27,229 nt of DNA, from assembly GCA_036274115.1 (NCBI GenBank), contig DASUGI010000076.1, positions 1-27,229 of the forward strand. The letters are read 5' to 3'. This DNA is from JADLHS01 sp036274115 (lineage in GTDB: Bacteria; Verrucomicrobiota; Verrucomicrobiia; Limisphaerales; JADLHS01). A model generated the notes under the pieces. It did no database searches, was not told the DNA's origin, and saw only the letters and a program-made list of their open reading frames with translations. Position numbers and translations under genes: made by a program. Of this stretch, positions 1-8,002 are shown one piece after another. Within the stretch, counting starts at the first letter, position 1. Every line of letters begins with the position of its first letter.

Positions 1-2568
1 TTCCTTTTTCGCCGTCTCCAAAATCTTTTCGCACTGCACCATCACGCCGAGGTCGATCACCTCATAGTTGTTACAGGCGAGCACGACGCCGACGATGTTC
101 TTGCCGATGTCATGCACGTCGCCTTTGACGGTGGCCAAAACGATTTTGCCCTGAGTCTTTATGATCTCGCCGCGCGCCGCCATCTCGGCTTTCTCGGCTT
201 CCATGAACGGCTGCAGATACGCGACGGATTTCTTCATCACGCGCGCCGACTTCACGACTTGGGGTAAAAACATTTTGCCGGCGCCGAACAGATCGCCGAC
301 GACGCTCATGCCGGCCATCAACGGGCCTTCGATGACGGACAGCGGTTTGCCGTATTTGACGCGCGCTTCTTCGGTGTCTTCAGTGATGTAGGTGTCTATG
401 CCTTTCACCAAAGCGTGGGAGAGGCGCTCTTCCACAGTGCCTTTGCGCCACTCTTCTTCAGCTTTCGAGGACGAGGACGAGGAGGACGACGAGGAGGATT
501 TTAGTTTCTCGCCAAAGGTCACAAGACGCTCAGTCGCGTCCGGACGACGATTCAGCAAAACGTCTTCGACCAACTCTTTCAGCTCTGGTTCGATCTCTTC
601 GTAAACCTCCAGCATGCCTGCGTTCACGATGGCCATGTCCATACCGGCTTTGATGGCGTGGAACAGGAACGCACTGTGCATCGCCTCGCGCACGGGATTG
701 TTGCCGCGGAAGCTGAATGACACGTTCGACAAACCGCCGCTGACTTTCGCGTGTGGCAGGTTTTGTTTGATCCAGCGCGTGGCTTCGATGAAGTCCACGG
801 CATAATTGTTGTGCTCCTCGATGCCCGTGCCGACGGTGAGGATGTTCGGATCGAAAATGATGTCCTCGGGAGGAAAGCCGACTTCGTCCACGAGGATGCG
901 ATAGGCGCGTTCGCAGATGCGGATCTTGTCCGCGAGCGTCGCAGCCTGGCCTTGTTCGTCAAACGCCATCACAACGACGGCTGCGCCGTACTTCAGAACC
1001 TTGCCAGCGTGCTCGCGGAACTTTGCTTCGCCTTCCTTGAGTGAAATGGAATTCACGATGCCTTTGCCTTGAAGACATTTCAGGCCGGCTTCGATGACTT
1101 CCCACTTCGACGAGTCCACCATGAACGGGACTTTGGCCACTTCGGGCTCGCTCGCGAGGAGATGCAGGAAGCGCGTCATCGCGGCGACGCCATCGATCAT
1201 TCCTTCGTCCATGCAGATGTCGATGATGTTTGCGCCGTTCTCGACCTGCTGCCGCGCGACTGCGACCGCCTCCTCGTATTTGTTTTCCTTGATGAGCTTG
1301 GCGAACTTGGGCGATCCCGCGACGTTCGTGCGTTCGCCAATCATGATGAACGTGCCGATCTGCTGCGTGAAGGGCTGTGAACCAGAGAGGCGGAGCGGAC
1401 GCGGCCCTGCGTCTCGCGCGGTCTTACAACCTTTTGTTGCATATGCAACAAAAGGTTGTTTGGACGTTTCGGGTGCAAATTCTCTCGGATGCCGACCTGC
1501 TAGGGCCTTCGCAATCGCCGCGATATGCTCGGGCGTATTGCCACAGCAACCGCCGGCGATGTTGAGCAAACCACTCGATGCGAACTCGCCGAGGAAATTA
1601 CCCATGTCTTCTGGCTTCAGATCAAAACCGGTTGGCGACAGCGGATTTGGCAGGCCAGCGTTGGGATAGCAGGAGATCGCCACATCCGACTTTTCCGAAA
1701 GTTCGGACAGGAACGGGCGCATCAGGTCCGGGCCGAGTGAGCAATTGAGGCCAACGGCAATCGGCTGCACGTGCTTCACTGCGGTCCAGAACGCCTCGAC
1801 TGTCTGCGCGGAGATCATCGTTTCGCCGCCGCGACCGACGGCGGCGGAAATTATGAGGGGCAGAATCTTCTTTTCCTGCTCGAACACTTCCTGAATTGCC
1901 ACGAGCGCCGCCTTGGCGTTGAGCGAATCGAAGATCGTCTCGACGAGCAGGATGTCCGAGCCTCCGGTGATGAGTGCGCGGACTTGATTGGTGTAAGCCG
2001 CTTTGACCTGATCGAACGTGCAGACGCGGAAGCCCGCGTCGTCGGCATCGGGGGAGTTGGATAGCGAAACCGTCAGCGGCCCAATCGCACCAGCGACGAA
2101 GCGAGGGCGGCCGGTTTTGTTCGCGATGCGATCGGCCCATTCGCGGCATTGTTTGGCAGACTGCTCGTTGATCTCCCAAGCGAGGTCGTTGAGGAATTTG
2201 TTCTCGATGACGGTTTGATAAAACCCTGGGTCTTTGCGCCCGCCGTGTTCGCGCGGGTCGTCCACAAAGAATTCGCTTTGGCCAATGCTGGTGGCGGAGA
2301 AGGTGTTCGTCTCGACGATGTCCGCGCCGGCCTCAAGGAAACGGCGGTGGATATCGCAAATTGTGTCCGGCTGCGTGAGGGAGTAGAGGTCGCCGTTGTT
2401 CTTGAGGTCCTTTTTGCAGTCCTTAAAGCGTTCGCCGCGAATCTCCTTTTCGCCGAGGCCGTAGCTGCGGATGGTTGTGCCCATCGCACCGTCGAGAATG
2501 ACAATGCGTTGTTGCAGCGCTTCCACCAGTAGCCTGGCGTTGGAACTGTATTTATCACCCTGATTCAC
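1..2568 (-). CDS. metH: Cobalamin-dependent methionine synthase (N-terminal 856 residues; runs off window)
   Basis: Transfers a methyl group from 5-methyltetrahydrofolate through cobalamin to homocysteine, in the cytoplasm. The minus frame is open from 2604 to base 1. I chose the GTG at 2568, which gives MNQGDKYSSNARLLVEALQQ and then the family's LDGAMGTT motif. The homocysteine domain carries the zinc ligands Cys276 (GLNC) and Cys341-Cys342 (GGCCGNTPEH). The pterin domain begins near residue 408 (GERTNVAGS at 411). The cap region follows, then the B12 domain with DVHDIGKN, its cobalt-ligand His at 819. About 370 C-terminal residues, including the activation domain, would lie outside the window. 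Two oddities sit in linkers: a perfect 34-bp palindrome encodes residues 370-381, and an 11-serine run occupies residues 691-701. It is divergent from ppdK. No cobalamin or SAM riboswitch is obvious upstream. Identity is very sure; the start codon is moderately sure. Confidence 0.96.
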   Translation of the reverse strand, partial: MNQGDKYSSNARLLVEALQQRIVILDGAMGTTIRSYGLGEKEIRGERFKDCKKDLKNNGDLYSLTQPDTICDIHRRFLEAGADIVETNTFSATSIGQSEFFVDDPREHGGRKDPGFYQTVIENKFLNDLAWEINEQSAKQCREWADRIANKTGRPRFVAGAIGPLTVSLSNSPDADDAGFRVCTFDQVKAAYTNQVRALITGGSDILLVETIFDSLNAKAALVAIQEVFEQEKKILPLIISAAVGRGGETMISAQTVEAFWTAVKHVQPIAVGLNCSLGPDLMRPFLSELSEKSDVAISCYPNAGLPNPLSPTGFDLKPEDMGNFLGEFASSGLLNIAGGCCGNTPEHIAAIAKALAGRHPREFAPETSKQPFVAYATKGCKTARDAGPRPLRLSGSQPFTQQIGTFIMIGERTNVAGSPKFAKLIKENKYEEAVAVARQQVENGANIIDICMDEGMIDGVAAMTRFLHLLASEPEVAKVPFMVDSSKWEVIEAGLKCLQGKGIVNSISLKEGEAKFREHAGKVLKYGAAVVVMAFDEQGQAATLADKIRICERAYRILVDEVGFPPEDIIFDPNILTVGTGIEEHNNYAVDFIEATRWIKQNLPHAKVSGGLSNVSFSFRGNNPVREAMHSAFLFHAIKAGMDMAIVNAGMLEVYEEIEPELKELVEDVLLNRRPDATERLVTFGEKLKSSSSSSSSSSSKAEEEWRKGTVEERLSHALVKGIDTYITEDTEEARVKYGKPLSVIEGPLMAGMSVVGDLFGAGKMFLPQVVKSARVMKKSVAYLQPFMEAEKAEMAARGEIIKTQGKIVLATVKGDVHDIGKNIVGVVLACNNYEVIDLGVMVQCEKILETAKKE
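466..504 (+). repeat. GA-rich repeat (copy 1), read as poly-serine in metH
   Basis: On the plus strand this is a run of GAGGAC/GAGGAG units beginning TTCGAGGA and ending GAGGAGGATTT. On the metH strand it is TCC/TCG codons, giving 11 serines (residues 691-701) between the folate and cap/B12 domains. A diverged copy of about 38 bases lies in the same orientation at 19904-19942, with roughly five mismatches by eye. This suggests a dispersed element rather than simple slippage alone. Confidence 0.7.
1426..1459. repeat. Perfect 34-bp palindrome inside metH
   Basis: The 17-base arm ACAACCTTTTGTTGCAT is followed directly by its exact reverse complement; symmetry breaks at the next base pair. It is translated as residues 370-381 of MetH, around QPFVAYATKG, in the linker between the homocysteine and pterin domains, which is shorter in the E. 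coli enzyme as I remember it. It looks like a small palindromic element inserted in frame. I saw no second copy in this window. Confidence 0.85.
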
Positions 2569-2617
2569 GCGCCGAACATAGTGCGGTGAGCCCCCAGTGC
2601 CAAGTTAAAAATCAACG

Positions 2618-2635
2618 TATCTTGATTTGAAGATA
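2618..2635. promoter_or_regulatory. Imperfect dyad in the metH/ppdK divergent region
   Basis: TATCTTGATTTGAAGATA is an imperfect inverted repeat; the outer six bases, TATCTT and AAGATA, match exactly. It lies between the divergent metH and ppdK starts and has the size of a winged-helix or MarR-type operator. The assignment is only suggestive. I found no well-spaced -35/-10 pair beside it. Confidence 0.25.
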
Positions 2636-2793
2636 TGATGAAAGTGACGCCGCCGGGCCGGGCGCTGCGTTTCTTGGGATTCATTCAGCGGCAATTGGCT
2701 TTTGCCGGTTCATTCATTGACTCAGGCAACTTCTTTGTTAGTCTCCGGGCTCGTTTTCGCAGATTTGTATTACAGGAACTGAACACCGACTGA
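2635..2793 (+). CDS. Possible 52-residue small ORF just upstream of ppdK
   Basis: An ATG at 2635, directly after the 2618-2635 dyad, opens a frame of 52 codons starting MMKVTPPGRALRFLGFIQRQ and ending ELNTD. It stops four bases before the ppdK start. It is rich in Arg and Phe, has no recognisable domain and no Shine-Dalgarno site. It could be a leader peptide, a small protein or chance; the position is the only argument in its favour. Confidence 0.15.
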   Translation: MMKVTPPGRALRFLGFIQRQLAFAGSFIDSGNFFVSLRARFRRFVLQELNTD

Positions 2794-2797
2794 ATTT

Positions 2798-5545
2798 ATG
2801 GCAAAATCAAAATCCACCAAATACGTTTACACTTGGGGCAACAAGAAGGCTGACGGCGACGGCAGCATGAAGCCGCTGTTGGGCGGCAAGGGCGCGAACC
2901 TCGCCGAGATGACGCGCATTGGCCTGCCCGTGCCTCCGGGTTTCACCATCACGACGGAGGTCTGCACCTATTTCTACGCGCTCAAGAAGACTTATCCGAA
3001 GGAACTCCAGGGCCAGATGGAGGCGGGCATCGCGAACATGGAGAAGATCATGGGCACGAAGTTCGGTTCGACCAGCGGCATGCCTTTGCTTGTGGCCGTT
3101 CGTTCCGGCGCGCGCGATTCCATGCCGGGCATGATGGATACGATTTTGAATCTCGGGTTGAACGACCAGACGGTGGTTGCGCTCGAGAAGGCCACCAACA
3201 ATCCGCGGTTCGCTTGGGACTGCTATCGCCGTTTCATCCAGATGTATGGCGACGTGGTGCTCGGCGTGCAGAAGCGCGAAGGCGAAGATCACGAGCCGTT
3301 TGAAACCGTCATCCATGCGTTCAAACACGAGAAGTATCATGCGGACATCGAAGATTCGAAGCTCACCGCTGAAGATCAGGCGGAATTGGTGAAGCGCTTT
3401 AAGGCGCTCGTGAAGGAACGCACGGGAAAAGACTTCCCAACGAGTCCGTGGGATCAATTGCGCGGCGCGGCGGGCGCGGTGTTTGGTTCGTGGATGAACG
3501 ATCGCGCGATTGTGTATCGCCGCAAATACAACATCCCGTCCGAGTGGGGCACGGCGGTCAACGTGCAGGCGATGGTGTTCGGTAACACAGGTGATACGTC
3601 GGGTTCTGGTGTTGCGTTCACGCGCAATCCTGCGAATGGCACAAACGAATTCTACGGCGAATTCCTGATCAACGCGCAGGGCGAAGACGTCGTTGCCGGC
3701 GTGCGCACCCCGGAGCCGGTGGCAAAGCTCAAGAAGCAGATGCCGCAGAGTTACAAGGAATTGATGAATGTCCGCAAGATCCTCGAGAAACATTTCAAGG
3801 ACGTGCAGGACATTGAATTCACGGTGCAGGATGGCAAGCTGTTCATGCTCCAGACGCGCAATGGCAAGCGCACGGCTGCTGCGGCGCTGAAGTTTGCGGC
3901 AGACATGGTGAAGGAGAAGTTGATTGATTGGGAAACGGCAATTCTTCGCAACCCCGCCGATCAGCTCGAGCAGTTGCTCGCACCAATCTTCGACCTGGCG
4001 GAAGTCAAAAAGGCGAAAGTCATCGCCACTGGTCTTCCGGCTGGTCCTGGCGCTGCGACTGGCAAAATCTACTTCAACGCTGAGCGCGCAGTCGTGGCGG
4101 CGGAGAAAGGTGAAAAAGTCCTCCTCGTTCGCGTTGAGACTTCACCCGAAGATTTGCGTGGCATGATCGCGGCGGAAGGCATCCTCACTGCTCGCGGGGG
4201 TGTTAGCTCTCACGCGGCGCTCGTGGCTCGTCAGATGGGTAAGGTTTGCGTCTGTGGCGCGGCTGGCGTGGCGATTGATTACGACAAGAAGACGACGACG
4301 ATTGATGGCGTGACCTACAACGAAGGCGATTACCTCTCGATTGATGGTACGTCCGGTGTTGTTTATGCGGGCCAGATCAAGACCGCTCCGTCGGAAATCA
4401 TCACCGGCCTCCTGAATGACGACAAGGAAGCGCAAAAGACCGAGAAGTACAAGAACTACGTGCAGTTGATGAACTGGTGCTCCAAGGCTACGCGCCTGTC
4501 CGTTCGCACCAACGCTGACACGCCTGAGCAAACGGCGCAGGCGATTGCGTTCGGCGCGGTGGGCATTGGTCTGACTCGCACGGAACACATGTTCTTTGAA
4601 GGTGACCGCATTGATGCGATGCGGGAGATGATTCTCGCGGACAACGTCGCAGCCCGCGAAGAAGCGCTGGCCAAGTTGCTTCCGTATCAGCGCGAAGACT
4701 TCCATGGCATCTTCAAGGCGCTGAAGGGTTATCCGGCGACGATCCGTTTCCTCGATCCGCCGTTGCATGAGTTCCTCCCGAACACGAAGGAAGCGCAGAT
4801 GGATCTCGCTCGGAAGCTGGATGTGCCGGTCGAGAAAATCATGGCTCGCGTGCATGAACTTCATGAGTTCAACCCGATGCTCGGATTCCGTGGCTGCCGT
4901 CTGGGAATTAAGTATCCGGAAATCACCCGCATGCAGGCCCGCGCCGTGCTCGAAGCGGCAGCTGATGCGACCAAGGAAGGCTACAAAGCCAAGCCCGAAA
5001 TCATGATTCCATTGGTTGGCTTCAAGAAGGAACTCGACCTCCAGGTCGCCATCGTTCACGAAGTCGCGGCGCAGGTGCAGAAGGAAAAGAAAGTGAAGAT
5101 CGCTTACAGCGTCGGCACGATGATCGAAATCCCGCGTGGCGCGCTCACGGCTGACGAGATCGCGCAGACGGCGGAGTTCTTCAGCTTCGGCACGAACGAC
5201 CTTACACAGACGTGCCTGGGCATGTCGCGCGACGATTCCGGCTCGTTCCTCGGCGCTTACACCGAGAACGAAATCGTGAAGAAGAATCCGTTCGCCTCGA
5301 TTGACCAGACCGGAGTTGGTCAGCTCGTTCAGATTGCGGCGGAGAAGGGCAACAAGACTCGTCCCGGCATCAAGCTGGGTATCTGCGGCGAACACGGTGG
5401 CGATCCTGACTCGGTGAAGTTCTGCCATCGCGTCGGCCTCACGTATGTGAGTTGTTCGCCTTATCGCGTGCCGGTGGCCCGCCTGGCCGCGGCTCAAGCC
5501 GCCATCGAAGAGAAGCGCAAGGCGAAGGCTGCGAAGAAGAAATAA
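2798..5545 (+). CDS. ppdK: Pyruvate phosphate dikinase
   Basis: Interconverts pyruvate, ATP and phosphate with PEP, AMP and pyrophosphate in the cytoplasm, at the PEP/pyruvate node. The 915 residues fit the family (about 875-950). The N-terminal nucleotide-binding domain opens with GGKGANLAEMTRIGLPVPPG. The swivelling phosphohistidine domain has GGVSSHAALVARQMGK with the catalytic His at residue 472. The C-terminal PEP/pyruvate barrel includes GLTRTEHMFF and ends with GICGEHGGDP, whose Cys at 863 matches the catalytic Cys of the family. The ATG at 2798 gives the usual short lead into the first domain. An AGGAA lies about 20 bases upstream, too far to be a normal ribosome site. The Lys/Ala-rich tail (KRKAKAAKKK) is a small extension. 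The gene appears monocistronic, closed by the hairpin at 5571-5596. Confidence 0.97.
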   Translation: MAKSKSTKYVYTWGNKKADGDGSMKPLLGGKGANLAEMTRIGLPVPPGFTITTEVCTYFYALKKTYPKELQGQMEAGIANMEKIMGTKFGSTSGMPLLVAVRSGARDSMPGMMDTILNLGLNDQTVVALEKATNNPRFAWDCYRRFIQMYGDVVLGVQKREGEDHEPFETVIHAFKHEKYHADIEDSKLTAEDQAELVKRFKALVKERTGKDFPTSPWDQLRGAAGAVFGSWMNDRAIVYRRKYNIPSEWGTAVNVQAMVFGNTGDTSGSGVAFTRNPANGTNEFYGEFLINAQGEDVVAGVRTPEPVAKLKKQMPQSYKELMNVRKILEKHFKDVQDIEFTVQDGKLFMLQTRNGKRTAAAALKFAADMVKEKLIDWETAILRNPADQLEQLLAPIFDLAEVKKAKVIATGLPAGPGAATGKIYFNAERAVVAAEKGEKVLLVRVETSPEDLRGMIAAEGILTARGGVSSHAALVARQMGKVCVCGAAGVAIDYDKKTTTIDGVTYNEGDYLSIDGTSGVVYAGQIKTAPSEIITGLLNDDKEAQKTEKYKNYVQLMNWCSKATRLSVRTNADTPEQTAQAIAFGAVGIGLTRTEHMFFEGDRIDAMREMILADNVAAREEALAKLLPYQREDFHGIFKALKGYPATIRFLDPPLHEFLPNTKEAQMDLARKLDVPVEKIMARVHELHEFNPMLGFRGCRLGIKYPEITRMQARAVLEAAADATKEGYKAKPEIMIPLVGFKKELDLQVAIVHEVAAQVQKEKKVKIAYSVGTMIEIPRGALTADEIAQTAEFFSFGTNDLTQTCLGMSRDDSGSFLGAYTENEIVKKNPFASIDQTGVGQLVQIAAEKGNKTRPGIKLGICGEHGGDPDSVKFCHRVGLTYVSCSPYRVPVARLAAAQAAIEEKRKAKAAKKK

Positions 5546-5570
5546 CCGCTGAATAAATCGAATCACTCAC

Positions 5571-5596
5571 GAGCCGCTCGGGAAACCGGGCGGCTC
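5571..5596 (+). terminator. Intrinsic terminator after ppdK
   Basis: GAGCCGCTCGG and CCGGGCGGCTC form an 11-bp stem (one G-T pair) closed by a GAAA loop, followed by ATTTGTTATT. It begins 25 bases after the ppdK stop. It also covers the stop codon of the convergent gene at 5595, so one hairpin may separate both transcripts. Confidence 0.8.
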
Positions 5597-6719
5597 ATTT
5601 GTTATTAGCGGGGCCTGCCACGAGACCTTGCGACGTGCCGGGTGATTCCGGATAGCAGGTGTTGCCGATGTTCATGAGCAAGTGGAAATCGCCGGAGTGA
5701 CCGTAGGGTTCGCCGTAGTAGGTGGAGAGTTCGCGAGCCAGGATATCAAAGTAGGCCGGATCATTCGGGCGACCGTCTTTCACCGTGTAGAATTCGATAA
5801 TGTGTTTGGCGCGGCTGTGCAAGACGCGGCGAATGCCTGGACGCATGGTGAACTCGTAGAGGCTCGGGTTGAGCGCCTCGTTCCAATGATCGCTGACGAA
5901 GCTGGCAAACCAACCGGAACGGGGACGCACGTGCTGGTTGAGTTGCCAGAATTCACCGCAGCGGATGACCAGTGGCGCAAGGACCTTGTCTTTCAACACC
6001 ACTGGTTCAGTGAGGTTGAGAAAAAACTTTAAGCCGGCCAGGTTGGCCGCCAGGTCGGCATTGGAGTAGATGCCAGTGGCTATCTTGCCAAACAGCGTGG
6101 TTTCAGCCAGCAGGTCAGCGCGACTGTAGCGATGAACGACCTTGCGCACGGCCTCTTCCGGAGAGCAACCGGTTTTGAGATGCGAGCGATATGCCCGGTA
6201 ATAACTCCAACCGACGCTGTGAAAATGCACCAGTTTGTCCGTGCCGAAGTAAACATCATAAGCCTGCACGGTGGCGCATTGCGCCAGCATCAGGATTTGA
6301 CGCGGTTCCAAGGGCAGATGCGCGGAGAAATTCAGCCAGACATTCTTCTGGAGTGTTAATTGCCCGGGAAAGGAGGTTCGCGCCACCTTGCTTTTCAAGG
6401 CGTGCTCTACCATGGTGGCTTCAAAATAGGAGTGACTGAATTGGTCGATGAATGCGGCTGCCAGAGTGTCCGGGTTATGACAGCGTTCGAGCAGCTTTGC
6501 GCGCAGTGTTTCATCTTTGATGCTCAGGGCGGTCTCGATGCGTGAATTGAGGGTGTTTACCGCTTTCTCGAGCGCAAGCGTGTGGACTGCTTCGAGGTAA
6601 GGGCCGAGGTCAGCCATGTCCGTATCCAGCGGAAGATAAAAGTTGTCGGTTTCGGGCGCGGGGGCGAGCGAGGCCCGGAAGGCAAGGAGACCAATGACCC
6701 CGAGTCGCGCCATTCGCAT
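5595..6719 (-). CDS. Exported protein of unknown function (374 aa)
   Basis: I do not recognise a named family. The frame extends to a GTG at 6785, but the ATG at 6719 puts a good signal peptide at the N-terminus: MRMARLGVIGLLAFRASLA, with probable cleavage before PAPETDNFYL. The mature protein is about 355 residues, mostly helical by eye. Its most distinctive stretch is YFGTDKLVHFHSVGWSYYRA, followed by GIYSNADLAANLAGLKFFLN. The His, Tyr and Asp residues there would be the first place to look for a metal or active site. It stops inside the ppdK terminator hairpin and is divergent from the lipoprotein gene, with 79 bases between the starts. A periplasmic or envelope role is inferred from the signal peptide alone. 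Confidence 0.75.
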   Translation of the reverse strand: MRMARLGVIGLLAFRASLAPAPETDNFYLPLDTDMADLGPYLEAVHTLALEKAVNTLNSRIETALSIKDETLRAKLLERCHNPDTLAAAFIDQFSHSYFEATMVEHALKSKVARTSFPGQLTLQKNVWLNFSAHLPLEPRQILMLAQCATVQAYDVYFGTDKLVHFHSVGWSYYRAYRSHLKTGCSPEEAVRKVVHRYSRADLLAETTLFGKIATGIYSNADLAANLAGLKFFLNLTEPVVLKDKVLAPLVIRCGEFWQLNQHVRPRSGWFASFVSDHWNEALNPSLYEFTMRPGIRRVLHSRAKHIIEFYTVKDGRPNDPAYFDILARELSTYYGEPYGHSGDFHLLMNIGNTCYPESPGTSQGLVAGPANNK

Positions 6720-6798
6720 GATGAGTATGACGACATTGAGCGAAGTGCCGCACATGGTAACCAAACCAAGCACCGCAACTCGCACTGCTCAACGTGGC

Positions 6799-7260
6799 GT
6801 GAACCCCACATTGCTCCGGAGCGTCACCCATTGCATGGGGTTAATCGTCCTGTGTATGGCGTTCTGTGGGTGCAATTCGATCTACCACCAAACGTGGGCC
6901 ACGATGCCGCCGGATGCCGGGGCAAGGCTGGAGTTGCGTCTGAAGGAAGCTCGCGCCGTTGAGCGCAGTGCGCGTGACGCCGCCAGGGAATTACTCGCTC
7001 TGCTCCAACAGAGCAGCGAAGGCGATGGTATCCGCGTCGGGTTCGATCGTCTGGAAAAGGAGTCGCTCGAGCTGAACCGCAAAGTCCTCGCCGTGCGCGA
7101 CGAACTCGGCGCGGTTGTCGAGACGCGTGAGAACAGTGAAGTGGAGGAACTCAGCAACCAGGCGAAGATATGGCTACGGTTCGCGGTAGAGAATCGGTCT
7201 GTGGACAGCCAGATCGCCGCGAGGCGACTTGAGTTTTTGCTGGCACTCGTGGCTCGGTGA
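6799..7260 (+). CDS. Probable lipoprotein, DUF2959-like (153 aa)
   Basis: The GTG at 6799 gives a signal sequence with an Arg in the n-region, the core MGLIVLCMAFCG and a lipobox Cys at residue 25 (FCG-C). The ATG at 6835 is an alternative but has no basic n-region. The mature part is a charged, amphipathic helical protein (roughly LELRLKEARAVERSARDAAR onward) with strong coiled-coil character. Its pattern of a Tyr-containing start, a helix rich in AR/RD and a later heptad helix resembles DUF2959-type envelope lipoproteins. That family guess is from memory of overall shape and is weak. It has no obvious partner apart from the divergent exported protein. Confidence 0.65.
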   Translation: MNPTLLRSVTHCMGLIVLCMAFCGCNSIYHQTWATMPPDAGARLELRLKEARAVERSARDAARELLALLQQSSEGDGIRVGFDRLEKESLELNRKVLAVRDELGAVVETRENSEVEELSNQAKIWLRFAVENRSVDSQIAARRLEFLLALVAR

Positions 7261-7262
7261 CG

Positions 7263-7279
7263 TCGCCAGGTTTTGGCGA
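7263..7279 (+). terminator. Weak hairpin after the lipoprotein gene
   Basis: TCGCCA and TGGCGA form a 6-bp stem around GGTTT, followed by ATTTCTTTG. It starts two bases past the stop codon. Stem and T-run are both modest. The remaining 7280-7537 holds nothing I can name. Confidence 0.3.
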
Positions 7280-7537
7280 ATTTCTTTGTCCTCTTCCGGC
7301 TCGGTGATTGGAAGAGTTTATGACGAAGTCGACGGTGACTCGTCCCGTTCTATGACAGGCTCTTATCTTCAGCGGCGCCCACATTCGGATGGCTCTGTGA
7401 ATTCCAAGTCGCGACCACGAGAGGGGGATTAAGAATTCTGGGTCAAATTGTTGGTTGCATGTTGCGAGCTAATGCGGCGAAAGAACTGCTCAGTCTGCCA
7501 TTGCCATCGAGCAAGTCGATGGGTTTTCGGAGACGTA

Positions 7538-8002
7538 TTGAAAACAAAGTCGTTCAAACGCAAGTGCCAATGGTCCCGGCGAAGTCAAAGGGGCATGACC
7601 TTGGTTGAAGTCGTTATTGCCTTAACCGTTACGGGACTCGCAATCGGAGGCATCATTGGCGGATACAACTTCTGCACTGCGGCTGCGCAAAAGGCAGCTC
7701 TGATCCAGGCGGCGAATGCGAGGGCGATGGAGCGCATTGAAGAGGCGCGAAGCGTCAAATGGGATGCTACTGCCTGGCCAAGCGTCGATCAGTTGGTGGG
7801 CAGCAACTTTCCGCCAAAGACCGTAACGCTCGATATGTCCGGGTCCGGCGCCGTGACGACTATCGCGGTGGTGGAGACGCAAATTTCAAGAGTTTCCACC
7901 AATCCACCACTCAAACGGGTTCGCGTGAACTGTATTTGGCAGTTTCGCAATGGGCCCTTCATCACCAATTCCATCGAAACTTTTCGCGCTCCTGATCAAT
8001 GA
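7538..8002 (+). CDS. Type IV minor pilin / pseudopilin, GspI/PilV-like
   Basis: A short inner-membrane prepilin expected to be cut and N-methylated by a PilD-type peptidase and to join the tip of a type IV pilus or type II secretion pseudopilus. The TTG at 7538 has a GGAG ribosome site five bases upstream and yields a basic leader, LKTKSFKRKCQWSRRSQRG, cut before MTLVEVVIALTVTGL with Glu at +5. A far upstream ATG (7448) would add an implausible Cys-rich tail. The mature part is about 135 residues: one hydrophobic helix, then a small globular domain. Size and gene order (first of three) suit the GspI/PilV position. It overlaps the next gene by four bases (ATGA), so the two are translationally coupled. 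Confidence 0.85.
   Translation: MKTKSFKRKCQWSRRSQRGMTLVEVVIALTVTGLAIGGIIGGYNFCTAAAQKAALIQAANARAMERIEEARSVKWDATAWPSVDQLVGSNFPPKTVTLDMSGSGAVTTIAVVETQISRVSTNPPLKRVRVNCIWQFRNGPFITNSIETFRAPDQ

Noticed and set aside
1622..2558. Two overlapping minus-strand frames (185 and 161 codons) within the metH region
   Set aside because: They are alternate frames of metH; the true frame carries all conserved MetH motifs and stays open to the window edge.
2569..2797. Cobalamin or SAM riboswitch ahead of metH
   Set aside because: Only about 230 bases are available, shared with ppdK, and no recognisable B12-box or SAM-riboswitch core is visible.
2807..3793. 328-codon frame antisense to ppdK
   Set aside because: Same shadow effect; the composition is unlike a real protein.
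4142..5566. 474-codon frame antisense to ppdK
   Set aside because: Arg/His/Leu-rich shadow typical of the strand opposite a GC-rich gene; no domain, and fully covered by the well-supported ppdK.
7280..7537. Possible c-di-GMP or other riboswitch ahead of the pilin cassette
   Set aside because: A GCGGCGAAAG stretch is present, but the conserved GEMM core and paired stems cannot be assembled.
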